DNA of 64,000 nucleotides from Gautieria morchelliformis (lineage: Eukaryota; Basidiomycota; Agaricomycetes; Gomphales; Gomphaceae): the NCBI GenBank assembly GCA_015179125.1, contig WHVA01000054.1, positions 62,001 through 126,000 on the forward strand, read 5' to 3'. The notes beneath the pieces were generated by a model. That model was not told the DNA's origin, ran no database searches, and saw only the letters and a program-made list of their open reading frames with translations. Position 1 is the stretch's first letter; every line of letters starts with the position of its first letter. Shown here piece after piece: positions 9,526 to 20,918 of the stretch. A program made the position numbers and the translations under genes.

Positions 9526-10089
9526 GGGTAGACTGAGTGCACATTAATGAAGAGCCACTGGGGCCAGTACAGTCTGCAGATTTCCATCCACGTGTACGGA
9601 ACTTCTTAGGGGGACGACCAAGACATCGTTTTCCAGCCGGCATGGCGATTGAGATGGGTAGAGAGCTCATAATAATGACTGACCATTATATATCCGAGAG
9701 AAATCAAAGCAAGAACACCACAGTGACTTTGTCCCACATTGTCCACCAAGACAAGTGCGTTAGGCGCAACAAAATAGAAACGGTCGGTGGTTATGTAAAT
9801 TACATAACCATGCACGGACATCCCATACCTGAGAAAAGGCGCCGTCGAAATTGGGCCATGTTTGGTGCCACTGCGCCGATCAAGAGGCCGATAATTTTGC
9901 TGTGGTGTGCTCGATCCGGGCAACAAAATGAGCCCGCACTCGTATTTTTTGGTAGAATATGGCGAGCTACATAAAGTTGAGACAGGAATGCATTGTGGAT
10001 AAGGCCCCAACGCGCTGTGACACCAGGCTGTTTGGCGGAGACAGAATTGCATTCCCAGGAGACATTATTCATTTTTCCATATGTTACAT
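9526..10089. other. unassigned sequence between LINE and duplicated segment
   Basis: Open frames exist on both strands (longest about 148 codons) but none resembles a family I know, and they overlap each other. The stretch contains a perfect 21-base inverted repeat (GGTTATGTAA A TTACATAACC near 9789-9809). A short A/T palindrome (AAAAAAATTTTTTT) lies near 10117, just right of this stretch. I see no RNA gene. Confidence 0.5.
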
Positions 10090-11121
10090 AATGGCATGCC
10101 AAGAAGCAAACGCAGAAAAAAATTTTTTTCACAAATTACTGTAACAACGCCGTGGCTTACAGGAGCCTTGAACAGGGCTGTGGAAGACTCATGCAAGTCG
10201 TGCTAGAGCGCGGTCGCTGCCTTTGCATGCGGGAGGCTGAACACGTATGTACATAGACCATGTTGGATGGTATGTTATGACTTACCTTGTTTTGACCGAC
10301 CGTGTGATGTACAATCCGCCAGGTTAGGCTCCAACTCAAGAGGCGCGGGTCAGCCGTTCGAGTCTCAGGGAGGTCTTTTTGTTTTGCCGCCTTTCGGCGC
10401 CTCTGACATTTTTTACCTCATGACGTTGCCCTGCGACGTGACTACCCGCGTCCCCACACCGCCACTCCCTGTGCAGTCCCATGGACGACCCCGCCGTTAC
10501 ACCGGGCTACGTCGCCCTATCCGTCCTCTTCGTCGTCTCCTGTGGCTTTCTCGTCCGCGACTCCCTCGGCCCCGGCCAGACCCAGCTCCCGCTCCACCGC
10601 GCTGCTGCGCCGTCTCCTCACCGTGCTCGTTATCCCACACACGCTGTACACACTCCGCCTCCTATTATGTGCACCTCCATCCCGTACAGCTCTTGCGCAG
10701 CGTGTTGACAACGACGACCACCGCCGTGGCCATCTATGGCTCTACTGCCAGCCCCGCCGCTGAACCTCTTCACGCTCCTCGACTCGCCCCTCACGCCGCC
10801 CGTGTCTGCGCTCCGCGTCGTGCTGCTCGAGAGGCAGAAGAATGCCTTTGCGTTCGGCGTCCAGAACAGGATAGGGCAGGACGTGAAGACCCTCCTCGCG
10901 TAGCTCTCCTCCTTCGAGGCACGGGTCATATACGTCAAGTGCGTCGTGCGCACCTCTCTATCTGCTCGCGCTGCGTATTAACGTTAACGGGGCGCGCCCG
11001 CTCGCGCGCTGCGTCCCGTGCGTGCACGTCTCCGACTTTGCCGTGTTCGCGCTTGCGCCGACCGTGCTGCCGTACCTCCGCGTGCTCGTCCTCGCGTCGC
11101 CTCTCACCGCCCGCCCCAGCC
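10090..11121 (+). repeat. segmental duplication, decayed copy
   Basis: This matches 32537-33596 over its whole length at high identity by eye, from the shared TGGCATGCCAAGAAGCAAA through CAACGCCGTGG, the untranslated leader, and exons 1-3 of the membrane-protein gene. The match stops in the middle of exon 3, where ATG13-derived sequence takes over. Confidence 0.9.
10481..11121 (+). pseudogene. broken copy of the membrane-protein gene at 32937-34848
   Basis: The ATG at 10481 starts MDDPAVTPGYVALSVLF, which is almost the same as the intact copy. Breaks are one base lost near 10590 (CAGCTCCCGCTCC against CAGCTCCCGCCCTCC), which shifts exon 1; an in-frame TAG at 10901-10903 in exon 2 where the intact copy has CGG; loss of the exon 3 acceptor region near 10980; and truncation in exon 3 at about 11121. 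It cannot make the protein. Confidence 0.88.
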
Positions 11122-13271
11122 CCGCCACACGATTCCAAAACGAGTCGTTCAGGCGGCGCAGCTGCGCGTCGACCTGCGCATGGAACGTGAACGTCGGCGG
11201 AGGGGCGCCAGACTCGGAATGCGCGCGGTGTGGCGGGTCGGTGGGCGTCAGCGGGGTGTGCGGTGCACCCGGGTGCGTGGGACGCGGTGAGGCGTGGGGG
11301 CGAGACGTACGGAGGCGATGAGAGGTGGGGTGAGGATGAGGGCGGGAGGTGCGGTGTGCCAGGGTGCGGGGAATGTGCATGGCACGAGGCGTCGCGCGTG
11401 GGGCACGCGTAGAACCGGGTTGGCGCCGCGTCCGTGGGCAGGTCCTCCAGCAGCGTGTCGTCGCTCCCGATACGCGCTATTGCCTTCTCCTTCCCTTTCC
11501 ATCTCCCCTCCGCCGGCTTAGACGTATCCCGCTCGCCCAGTCCTCCTCTCTCACGCGACCATTCTCGCTCTCGTAGCACTCTCCTCTTCCCCCTAGCATA
11601 ACCCGCTGATCAATGGCCTGCGCGAATGCGGAGAGGTCGTCGTCGTCTGTCGTGGTGGTGAGGAAGGCCGGGGATGCGGGCTTGGGCTGTGAATAGAGGC
11701 GTTACTATGCGATTAGTGGCTGGGGGAAGATACACGCGAAGGGGGAGGTAGCCCCTGAGAGGGAGGAAGACAAAGAAGGGGTATGCTGGGACAAGCAGGC
11801 AGGGGATAGAAAATAAAAGTAACGACGGCGAGCACGAGGGAAGGCGGCTGGAATACAATGAGTAATTGAACGAAAAATAAAGTAGGGCAAACGATTCACA
11901 ACGCAGTGCACGCCAGCGTTCATAGCCCTGAAAGAGCAAAAAAACAAAAACACCCGACCAAAGAAGGTCTCCCACCACCGTGCCTTCCCCCACCCCGCCA
12001 TACTCCCTCTCCTTCCCTTCACTGAGCATCTCGAGGCTGCCGGGGCATCCCCTACTCCGCTTCCCAGCCTCACTCCACCCCCCCAAACTCCCCGGACTCC
12101 CGTCGCTCCCGCCCACGCCAGACGCAGACGCAGAATACCGGTTCCCAAAGCTGCTCGAGTACCGCTTCCCCGCGGGCGAGGAGGGGCGGGGCGTATGGGC
12201 AGGCACGGGCATGGGGGACGATGCTGTGGGGGACAGGCGGGACCAGTCCGTCGTGATGGGCGACACGGGGGGATACAGGCGACGATAACACCCCCGCCGC
12301 CGGGCCTAAGGGAGACCCAGAGATGGGCCGCTCGGGGAGGCTCGGCCGCGGATCCGCTCAGAGGGGCTCGCGGACTTCGAGTGCTGCGATTGGAGGGAAA
12401 CGACGGGAACAACAGAGAGTGCGGGGAGTAGAAGGTAGGCGAGCCCGGGGCGCCGGAGGAGAGGGTGGCGCTGTTGAACGGGTGGATTGCATTGATGGAG
12501 GGGCGGCGGATAGGGAGGGCGGGTGAGGCATGCGATGCCGGGGAGGGGGTCGGCGCGGGGGCGGCGGCGGGCGTGCCAGGGGCATATGAGCCGGTGCCGG
12601 GACCAGAGGACGCACGGGACGGCGAGCCCGACCCGGACTCCGACGACTCGGGCGCTAGCGTCCCTGGGCTGCTCTTTGTAGCCTGATCCGTGGGTGAGCA
12701 CCAAACCTGCGCGGGGCAGCACGAAGCGGTCCGCGAGGCTGGGGAGCGTGGCAGACTCGCCCTGAGCGGCGGTGGGGACCCACCGGCGCTTTGGCTGGAG
12801 AGAGACTGCTGGTGGCGTGCAGTGACTGTAGGAGTAAAGCCCATGTCATCTTGGGAGAAGCGCGACGACAAGATGGACTCTAGCGTGTCTATCGAAATGC
12901 CAGCGTGAGGAGGCACGTCGCGCGGATAGAAAGGAAGCCGATGGGGTGGAGGATGGACAGGCTTGTGAGGCGGTTGGAAAGGGGCTGGGTAGGGGAGAGG
13001 CGTGCATTGAGGTGGGGGATGGTCACGGCTGCAGCGTTTGACGGGGGCGCGACGCGCACGATACTCACCAGGGGCCTGCCTCCAGGCGCCTTAGCCGGCG
13101 GAACAGGGACCACGTGGGAAGGGCACGGAGGAGCGTGAACATGCTCCGAAAGACAGAGATGCACATATCATGTAGTTCGGATACAGTACGCCCCACGCAG
13201 CTTGGGTTCCAGGGCTGACATGCCATCAAGTGTGATCGACGAGGCGTACAGCTGGTACACAAGGAACGCAT
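11122..13271 (-). pseudogene. ATG13: ATG13 (autophagy initiation) pseudogene
   Basis: Atg13 is the HORMA-domain scaffold of the Atg1 kinase complex. From high to low coordinates the minus strand shows a HORMA piece (ISVFRSMFTLLRALPTW, then FRRLRR, 13215-13065) and LHPIGFLSIRATC. Next come IDTLESILSSRFSQ (about 12860) and RRPSINAIHPFNSATLSSG (about 12470). These are followed by the hallmark KRYSSSFGNRYSAS (about 12130-12170), TDDDDLSAFAQAID (about 11612-11655), SDDTLLEDLPTDA, and the C-terminal QVDAQLRRLNDSFW (about 11130-11175). The order is that of fungal Atg13. The first half of the HORMA domain is missing. Frames change near 12915 and near 12270 without good splice sites, and the 3' end is fused directly to the decayed membrane-protein copy. 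I infer a dead copy, with a functional gene elsewhere. Confidence 0.75.
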
Positions 13272-14488
13272 CTCAATGCGCAGATGCCGTAGTGTCGGCG
13301 GGCATCACGTTGATTGCAGTCCTGCCCCGCCTAGTACACTGCGCGCGTTGTCAGCTGACTCTGCAGCTTCTTGCATGTCTAACTCACGGTCGACCCCCGC
13401 GAACAAGAATGAGGTCGTTGCTACTCGATCCCTGCATTGCCAGGTAATTCACCAGGACGTGACCGAAGTATTCAAGTCAGGCCGTGTCGTTATGATAGAC
13501 TGCCACCGATTCAGTCCAGCATATGTTCATATGTAGACGAAGAAGTCACTTTGGCAAAAAATGTATCATGCTACGCGCTCATCAGCGAAAATGCATGCAG
13601 AGAACAAAGGTGAAACCTGCACACATGATCAGGCTGAGAGGGGCAGGAGAGCTATGGTATGGAATACGTTTCTCATTGATGGTGCAGCGTGTGCCAGAGA
13701 CTTTCATATTGGATCAGGGGAACTGGGTCTGGAGTATGCTTCTCCCAAACAGAATATATCCCAGACCCTGACACCCGTATCCGGAACCAATAGGATGGCT
13801 ACTGCCTGCAACAAACGGTATGTGGATCATTGCTATATTTGCACATATTCACATGTTGGACATTAGTCGACACTGATGCATGCTGAGCCCTGATGTAAGA
13901 TGGCTCAACATGTAAGACTGTGACAATGGTATGGTATGTATGCCCCATGCTGTTTCATAGCATTTACAAACTGACATAACCAGACATTTACTTCACCCCA
14001 GATCAGTATCCCAGGCACATACCAGCACATGCACTGCATGTAGTTCATTTCCCAAGGCCGTGCCTGTGTTCCTCAAGGTGCAATTCTCTAATCTGCCCAG
14101 TTCATTGACTCCTAGCAGCAAAGCACAAATGATATTTTCATGAGCACAGTAATAATGAATTACGAACACAGTCAAATCCACAATGGCACAGAATATATAT
14201 GTATTTATGGGTTTTTGATGGTATAGGTTGGCAAGAGTGAGCAGATAGCTATGGTGACCAATTCCAAGTGCTTCAATAGATTAGAAAGGTAGGTTGATGT
14301 AAGTTGTGGCATGTTGCTCTGCTCAGGGGGTTGTAATGGAATTCAGCTCTTGGCTTGGATGCTGTCATTAAGTGTCTGCTGTTCTTCCAGAAGCTATTGA
14401 ACCATTAACCAGTGTCTGAAGGAGATGCTAACTGCTCACAGGAGATGATCCGCGCAGCCATTTCTACAACTCCAGGATATCTAGTTGC
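13272..14488. other. no recognised gene
   Basis: Short open frames on the plus strand at 13202-13866 (up to about 100 codons) do not match a family I recognise and lack clear splice structure. The segment 13561-13800 has a run that reads protein-like (NISQTLTPVSGTNRMATACNKR) and could be an exon of an unknown gene. The rest is A/T-richer and holds the 3' flank of the DUF6533 gene. Confidence 0.4.
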
Positions 14489-16191
14489 CTAAGGAAATTC
14501 ATCCAACTCTATCCCAGCTGACCCAGCCTCACCAGGTGACTGCCAGCTTTCCGGATCAGCCACATCATCCTCCAAGTTCTCAGCACTAAAATCCTGGCTC
14601 AAGCCAGGGTTCCCAAATTCAGCCACTATGAGATCATGGACACTTTGTCTAGCTGCTTGGAAGCTGGAGAATGAAAGAGAGGGTAATGAGGGGCTGTCAC
14701 GCTGACTATGTCTCTCTTTGAGAGTTAACTGGAAGCGGCAGACAATAATTGTTGACAAGCTGTATGTGCACTGTTAGTACAGTCATGCCTTCCTTCATAA
14801 ATTGGTGAGAAGATACCTGGTCTGAAGAGGGTCTAAGAACCCAGCAAGGCTTGACTTCATACCAAGGAGCTGATATTAGCCATTTTATTATCATGATCAA
14901 TACCTTACATACCCTTAACACCTGGATTGTGAGAGAACACCAAGTAAACTCTGCAGCTCAACAGGTTTATAAGTAAGCATACCTTTCCTGTGATAGTACT
15001 AGCCAAAGTAATTGTAAGCACCAATCTGAATATGAATCAGATATATGAAATATGATAGGAATATTATTCCATACCCATATCTGACAAAGCCTTATCTGTA
15101 GATTAGTGATATGTCCACACATATAAGCAATATGTTGCATACTCACCTTGGTAAAGCACTAGACTGATGAGAGAGTCCTTAGCCCAAATTTCACCTTTCT
15201 GCCAAAGCCTCAAGGTTAGAATTAAGCTCAGAATGGTTACTATCACAACTCCAGCGTCAAGAAGGATTATAATAACACTATTGATGGTATTCACTGTCAC
15301 AGGTATTCAGCAACATATAGGCCAAATGCAGATTAGATCTTACACCTAGAATTTGTTAGTATAAATCTAAGCAAAGAGTCCAAGTCAGTACTGACAAAGA
15401 AATTGTATGAAGTTGTGAACCAGTGAGATTGCAGTTGTTCAAAACAGACAAGTACTGTTTTCAGCAAAATGAATTTATGCTATTTATACAAAGTCTGTAC
15501 AGGGACATACCACTTCAATGATAATAGCACCAAGAATGAGCAACCCAAGAACACCCAAAACTCTTTGATTCTGATGGGAAATAGCATAGGCGAGAGCTAG
15601 CAGAAGGCCTAGATAATGAAATGTGTTGATCCTTCTGAGAAATATATGGGTATAATCACTCACCCTGTACACCTATCAGAGAAGGAATACTCAAAATATT
15701 AACCAGGTGAACAATAGCATTACATTTCCTTGAAATATATGAGTCTCTACATTGCTTCTTCATAAGGAATGAAAGTCATACTAGATACTCATTCAAATCA
15801 GTAGAGGTGTTACGCATGAGAACTTTAGTAATCACCTTGAGGGATATGTTAGATAAATCGACATATATCGCAGCAAGAAAGAAAACCAAGGCCAGGTAAC
15901 GAGCAAGTATATAAAAAATGGAGCCGATTTTGACGGTCTTGCACCAAATGTGGCTGATCTCAGACGGCAGTGTGAGGAGAGTGTCATAGATGAGCAGTGC
16001 TGTGTAACAAGTTGTGGAAATTGTGGAATTAGACAAGGGATATGTACGCATACCAAGCCCTGCGACGGTGACATAGCTGACCGCAAAACTAGTTCAGGTA
16101 AGTTCTTCTGTATCTCACTCAATGTGGTAAGCACGTACTTGTCTGATAGTATCTGGATTTCAATTTCAGCCAAGGAGTCCACCTGAGACAT
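14489..16191 (-). CDS. DUF6533 family multi-pass membrane protein
   Basis: DUF6533 proteins are a large basidiomycete family of unknown function with about seven membrane segments. The ATG at 16191 gives MSQVDSLAEIEIQILSD. After two short introns the signature reads FAVSYVTVAGLALLIYD, then TLLTLPSEISHIWCKTVKIGS, then ILARYLALVFFLAAIY, which is the classic DUF6533 domain. Further hydrophobic exons follow at about 15672-15484 (LGLLLALAYAISHQ, GVLGLLILGAIIIEVV) and 15300-15150 (IIILLDAGVVIVTILSLILTLRLW). The last exon (14758-14489) carries FQLTLKE then an acidic tail, ending at a stop at 14489. There are at least six exons and not all borders were fixed. No disabling change was seen in the parts read. 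Confidence 0.8.
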
Positions 16192-16280
16192 GATAGAGGA
16201 AAGAAAAACTGGAATGCAGACAAGGGGCTAAGTTTTGCGTAGCGATGTGGGATTGGAGTAACAGATCGCGAATGTTTATC

Positions 16281-16288
16281 TATATATA
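16281..16288 (-). promoter_or_regulatory. TATA box of the DUF6533 gene
   Basis: TATATATA lies 90 bp upstream of the ATG at 16191, a usual distance for a fungal TATA element. The assignment is from position only. Confidence 0.5.
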
Positions 16289-17744
16289 AGATTCCGGCTG
16301 TGGGTGCTGCCAGGTCAACAAATAGTCACAGCATCCTATATCAGTGCCGGGTGGGTGGGTCTGATAGAAGACGTCATATGCAAAAGAATTGATACAACGT
16401 CGAAGCATCAGATATAGTGATTCACTCTGGTAATTGAGCCTTGGGCTCTTGCCAGGAATTGGTTATTATACCCGATTTGCCCGAGCGGAATGGTCTCCAA
16501 AATGCATTTAAAACTGACCTCATGTAAGCGCATTTGGCACTCATTGACGACTCCAAGGTGTCAGCATAACGGCATACAAAAAACCAACTGCGACAAAGCT
16601 CACTGACAGGTATTAAGATGACGATATCCGATGTGTTATTTATAAAGAGGGGAACACGAGGAAGCGAGATGATATGGGAGATCCCGACTCAATCGCCAGA
16701 GTTTGCATGTGTCTATAATTGTATAGCGACGTTGGATGATCTCTGCAGACATAGCAGCTCGTGTCAATGTTGTTGGATATAGCGACACGAGAAATTTCTC
16801 GTTTTGGCGGCATGTCCTGTACGACGTGGGAAGAGGTCGTATGAAGAGACGATCGAATTTCGACATAGGGCACAACGACATGGCAACCACGATGTTCTGC
16901 ATTCAGTGTATCGGCTGTGACGGTGATGTAGAGCTGTGCCCGGTGGCCCGAGCATGCTCAGGAAGCTACTGAGGTGATCTGCGACGTGGTTACAGTTTTG
17001 TCTAGTATGATAGCGAGAATAAAGGGTATTGGATGTCTGGCATGTTTTTGCAGTCAATCTATACAGGGTGGAAGAATTTGTAGCTGTCGTGAATCATGTC
17101 AGCTCCCTTGGAACACCGGTAACAAGCTAGTAGCCTGGTTGGATCCAGAGTCAAACATAAACGACATTAATTATCTAGACACACGACACACTCACATCCA
17201 ATGTCATAAACACTTATCGACAGGATACTGATAATTCTGAGCGAAGAGAGGTTTCGTCGTGTGGCCACATCAGGAGCTGGCCACTCGCACCCACCAAATT
17301 AAGACAAACATGCACACCGACGCGCGGCGACGCCTGACTCGGCTGTTACAACGAGCAGGATGACACTGACACAGACAGGGACGTCACGGACACTGACAAC
17401 GAGCCCGGACGTCGTCTTTGCATGGTACGCACATGTCGTCCTGTCCCTTCTACACCATCCACGCCCTCATCTTTCACGGCATTATCACGCGTTTTACCCG
17501 TCTACTCCAAACGTCAGTTCCCCTCCTCTCACATAACACTAACAGCCTCCCCTCCCAGGCTTCTTTCTTCCACCGCCCTCTCCCGCTCACGGACATGAGC
17601 TTGTAATGATGTTTCCGGTGTGTCTGCCAGTGGATGGGACGGTGGGGGTGTTCATCCTGCATGACGCGTTTGCTGCCTTCTCCACCACATCTCACCATCC
17701 GTTCATCCCCCAGTATGGCTCACAAAGACAAAAACATACGTCCC
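16289..17744. other. no recognised gene
   Basis: Frames of 60-97 codons on both strands (for example minus 17057-16636) overlap and show no family signature or convincing splice pattern. I see no tRNA or other RNA gene. The region may be relic sequence or the upstream region of flanking genes. Confidence 0.4.
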
Positions 17745-18345
17745 GCGTGGCTCTGACCGAGTGCCACCCGCTGCTCCCTAGACTCCCGCCCCTCACGTCC
17801 CGCACCGCCCTGCCCCCCCGCGGCGGGCCCTTCCCGCCCCCGCCTACGGGGCACGAGCTCATGAAGCGCTTCCCGACCTGTCCCCCGAGCGGCGGCTCCT
17901 TCCCGCACGCCCCGCACGCCCACCGCGACGCGAGAGGCTTCCCCGCGGAGGAGGCGCGCTGTCCGTGCGAGGCGTGTGCGCGGGGCGGGCTCGAGAAGAA
18001 TCGGCAGCTGGCGCACGAGCGCGACTGCGGCGCGTGGCGCGGTATGTCCGCGAGGTTCGGCGTGCAGGAGCGCGCTTTTTCGGGGGCCGGCGCGGAGACG
18101 GGCGCGGGCGGGCGGGCGACGACACCGACGCCCCCAGACGGCGGGAGTTCTTCAAGACGGCGCCTGCACGGGAGTTCACGAGCGCGGCCGAGCGCGAGTT
18201 TCTTGTCGGCGGGGAGCGCGTGCGCGCGATTGGCGCAGCGGGGGCCGGGGGCTTGGGGCTGGGGCTGGAGAGCGCGGCCGATGTCGATGCGCCGCTGCGC
18301 CTCTCGGCTGGAGGCCGTGTGTGCGGTGGCGAGCATGTGCGCGCG
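17745..18345 (+). pseudogene. proline-rich basidiomycete protein, broken
   Basis: A strongly GC-rich segment reads LTECHPLLPRLPPL, RTALPPRGGPFPPPPTGHELMKRF and later FGVQERAFF. From memory, this layout (Pro-rich head, GHELM..FP, then QERxFF) occurs in a small basidiomycete protein of unknown function; I could not check this. The frame changes near 18085 (QERAFSGAG in one frame, FFGGRRGDG then RREFFKTAPAREFTS in the next), so the copy looks broken. No ATG with good context opens the frame. Function is unknown. Confidence 0.4.
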
Positions 18346-19305
18346 TCCCCCCCCGACACTCGCCAAGAACTGTCACGTCGTTATCGTGGTCGGTGGGCTT
18401 AGTAGTGACTGGGATAGCGTGGGCTTCGACAGGCTCACGCTGAAATTGCCCGCGGTGCAGAATGAGCTCATCGCTGCTGGCATTGGCGAGTGTGAATCAA
18501 AACCGTCATTGCCATCCAAGCCGTACGCCCTTCCAACTTTATACTCAACTGTACTGTGCTTAATCTCTACCGTTGGTCCTTGTCGTGATTAGGGATCAGC
18601 TGTATCGATGCCCTGGCACACATCTGTCTCATCGATTGTTCAGGCGTGATGTTCCGGAAACGAGGCTGGCCATACGCTCGCGGACGTCTTGTTCGGTTAC
18701 GTGAACCCAGCCGGGAAGTTGCCCATCACTCTGCCAGTGCGGGAGGAAGACATTCCTGCACATCTAAATTACGGTAGTGAGAATGGGAAGGTGCACTACA
18801 GGGAAGATTGGTTTGTTGGATATAAATGGCACCAATCCCGCGCGATTCGGCCTTTGTATCCATTTGGGTTAGCTTTTTGGGTCTTGGGTTGTGTGGGTCC
18901 CGGATTCTAACGCTAATTATAAAGATTCGGTCTTTCATGCACCACCTTTTCGTTCTCTTCGTTGGAGCTCACGCCTCTCACTTCCGGCGGCACATTCAGT
19001 TTAGGAGTGGCTCTCAACGTGACAAGCACTGGTAAAGTCCCCGGGTCGGAGGTCGTTCAGGAGTATGTTACCCTTCCAGCGGGCGGCCCGACAACACCAA
19101 AGTGCCAATTACGTGCGTTCAAGAAGGTGAGAGATATTAAGCCTGGGACACGACGGAGGTGCAGGTGAAGCTGGACACGTATGCCGTCTCCTTCTGGGAC
19201 ATAAACAGGACGGGTGTTTGGAGGGCGAGGAAAGGCGTTTATGGGATCGCGGTGGGGTCTTCGAGTGTCCATCATCAGCTGAGTGGCGTGTTTGAAATCA
19301 AGGAT
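18345..19305 (+). pseudogene. GH3 beta-glucosidase, 3' relic
   Basis: Family 3 beta-glucosidases release glucose from cello-oligosaccharides. Only the C-terminal domains remain: HVVIVVGGLSSDWDSVGFDR then LTLKLPAVQNELIAA (GH3 C-terminal domain), GYVNPAGKLPITLPVREEDI and PAHLNYGSENGKVHYREDWF followed by VGYKWHQSRAIRPLYPFGLA, and a fibronectin III-like end (VTSTGKVPGSEVVQEYVTLP, QVKLDTYAVSFWDIN), stopping at about 19303-19305. The catalytic TIM barrel is absent, since sequence left of 18345 is unrelated GC-rich DNA. The parts lie in different frames with stops between them that introns explain only partly. Confidence 0.8.
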
Positions 19306-20155
19306 TAGTTTGTATGGGAGGACTGTGAGATGTCGAAATAAGTCGTTGGCCTTGTGTACATGTACTATATGAACGAACGCTAAGGATGCGTGAAGCCTAA
19401 CAAATGCTAAATGTAATGCCTGCGTGTCCTTGGCAAGTGCCGCAAGGAAACGCCTGGGCTGTGGACTGAGTGGTTGTGTACAGTTGGTCAGTTACAAGTG
19501 TTGGCGTGAGGTATAGACGGGGGCTTCCAAGAGGTTAGAAAACAAGCTCAATATACCACACCAGTACCAGCCATGTCCGTTCGTTTGTCAAATGATCACG
19601 CGCGACGGAGCCTGTGTTTTCGAGAACAAGAACCTGACGTTCTAGCGAGAAATCGGTCGGATCTTCGGTACAAGGACAGCGTCTGCATCTTCGAGCTGTG
19701 GCGAGCCGTCGTTCATGTCTGTATTCGGCACTTTGGTTTAGGTGTTGGTCGGTTCATGGTGGAGAGGGCTGATTTGAACGAGTTGCGAATGCGAAAAGAG
19801 GTATCTCAATGCTACGAGGAGATGATAGTCGCGGAGGAAGCTTTTCTAGAGCGACATAAATGCACACTTTCTTTTATTTCAATGACGCTTCACGCTTCAG
19901 CATCCAAACCCATAGGAAAAAAATAACGTGTCAGAATAATATTCTAGTGCGAAGATTGAACCACTTCCCAGGATTTTCCTGAGGATTTTGCAAGTGGGGA
20001 AATTTTCCCGTACCTCCAGGGATTGCAGTATAATTGGTCTGTGGGTGCCTGTAGACGCGCCTGCTTGATGACCTGGTGCTTATATATGTACCCATTGACC
20101 CAAACGGGCCAAACCTGTGCGTGTGGCATGATGGCACCACGATAGACGCTGCGAT
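19306..20155. other. flank with one unassigned ORF
   Basis: A 117-codon frame at 19573-19926 (plus, ATG start) resembles nothing I know; its composition looks protein-like (QCYEEMIVAEEAFLERHKC), but support is weak. The right end up to 20155 probably is the displaced promoter of the NACHT-ankyrin gene. Confidence 0.4.
20079..20090 (+). promoter_or_regulatory. candidate original TATA element of the NACHT-ankyrin gene
   Basis: CTTATATATGTA lies 66 bp left of the retrotransposon insertion point. If the inserted element is removed, it would lie about 130 bp upstream of the ATG at 25815. This is an inference from spacing alone. Confidence 0.3.
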
Positions 20156-20380
20156 AGCTGACTAATGGAGTCCGTAGTCTCTGAGTGCTATTGCAAAACT
20201 GATCCGCCGGTGGGCTTCTCAGTTTTGCGGGGGAAGGGGGGAGGAGCTGGCAGGCTTAGGAGGGCGCTTAACCGGACCCAGCTGGGGGCACGTGATGCGA
20301 GGTCACGTGACCGCAGGTGGCGCCATCCTGAGCGTGTCAGTTCTCGTGCGTGAGGATTCGGAGGAAAACTCCAACACCCA
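20156..20380 (-). repeat. terminal repeat B2 of the YR retrotransposon
   Basis: This 225-bp direct copy of 20587-20811 was seen to differ only at GGTCACGTGACC (here) against GGTCATGTGACC. Its left edge is the 3' end of the element. Confidence 0.92.
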
Positions 20381-20416
20381 AGACGCAAAGGAAGGAAAGA
20401 GGGAGTGGTGGGCGGG

Positions 20417-20586
20417 GCAAGGAAGTTGTATCTAGGTTCTACGACGAAGGAGTAGTGGGGGGAAAAGGAACTGGGGAGCCATCGTCTCGCGATGGCTCGA
20501 CCTTTATACGTTTTGGGAGTGGGACTCTTAGTCAGCCCTCTTGTAGCGCCCATACTCGCGAGCTCATTTGGGCACTACAATCATCC
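20417..20586 (-). repeat. internal repeat A2 of the YR retrotransposon
   Basis: This is a direct copy of 25591-25760, from GCAAGGAAGTTGTATC to ACAATCATCC, with one base different (CTCGCGAGCTC against CTCGCAAGCTC). It abuts B1 and is separated from B2 by 36 bp. Confidence 0.92.
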
Positions 20587-20811
20587 AGCTGACTAATGGA
20601 GTCCGTAGTCTCTGAGTGCTATTGCAAAACTGATCCGCCGGTGGGCTTCTCAGTTTTGCGGGGGAAGGGGGGAGGAGCTGGCAGGCTTAGGAGGGCGCTT
20701 AACCGGACCCAGCTGGGGGCACGTGATGCGAGGTCATGTGACCGCAGGTGGCGCCATCCTGAGCGTGTCAGTTCTCGTGCGTGAGGATTCGGAGGAAAAC
20801 TCCAACACCCA
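20587..20811 (-). repeat. internal repeat B1 of the YR retrotransposon
   Basis: This 225-bp direct copy of 20156-20380 lies just downstream of the recombinase gene. The CTTAACCGGACCCAG and CACGTGATGCGAGGTCA stretches are shared. Confidence 0.92.
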
Positions 20812-20918
20812 CTAATCCGTTGCTTGCAACGGACCGTGAGTTGCTCCGGAACCTCACCCCCTAACCCCGGCGTATCCGTATGAAGGAGAGAGAAGGCAAG
20901 GAGTGCTAAGGCATGCTA

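Noticed and set aside
10320-10375. tRNA-like segment with a B-box-like GTTCGAGTC
   Set aside because: No acceptor stem or anticodon arm can be paired, and the duplicate copy at about 32.8 kb lacks the B-box-like sequence.
16470-16560. tRNA-like GCCCGAGCGG segment
   Set aside because: It resembles a D-arm only; no matching T-arm or acceptor stem was found.
17692-18366. 224-codon minus-strand frame in GC-rich DNA
   Set aside because: The plus strand carries the protein-like signature (GHELM, QERAFF); the minus frame is explained by high GC.
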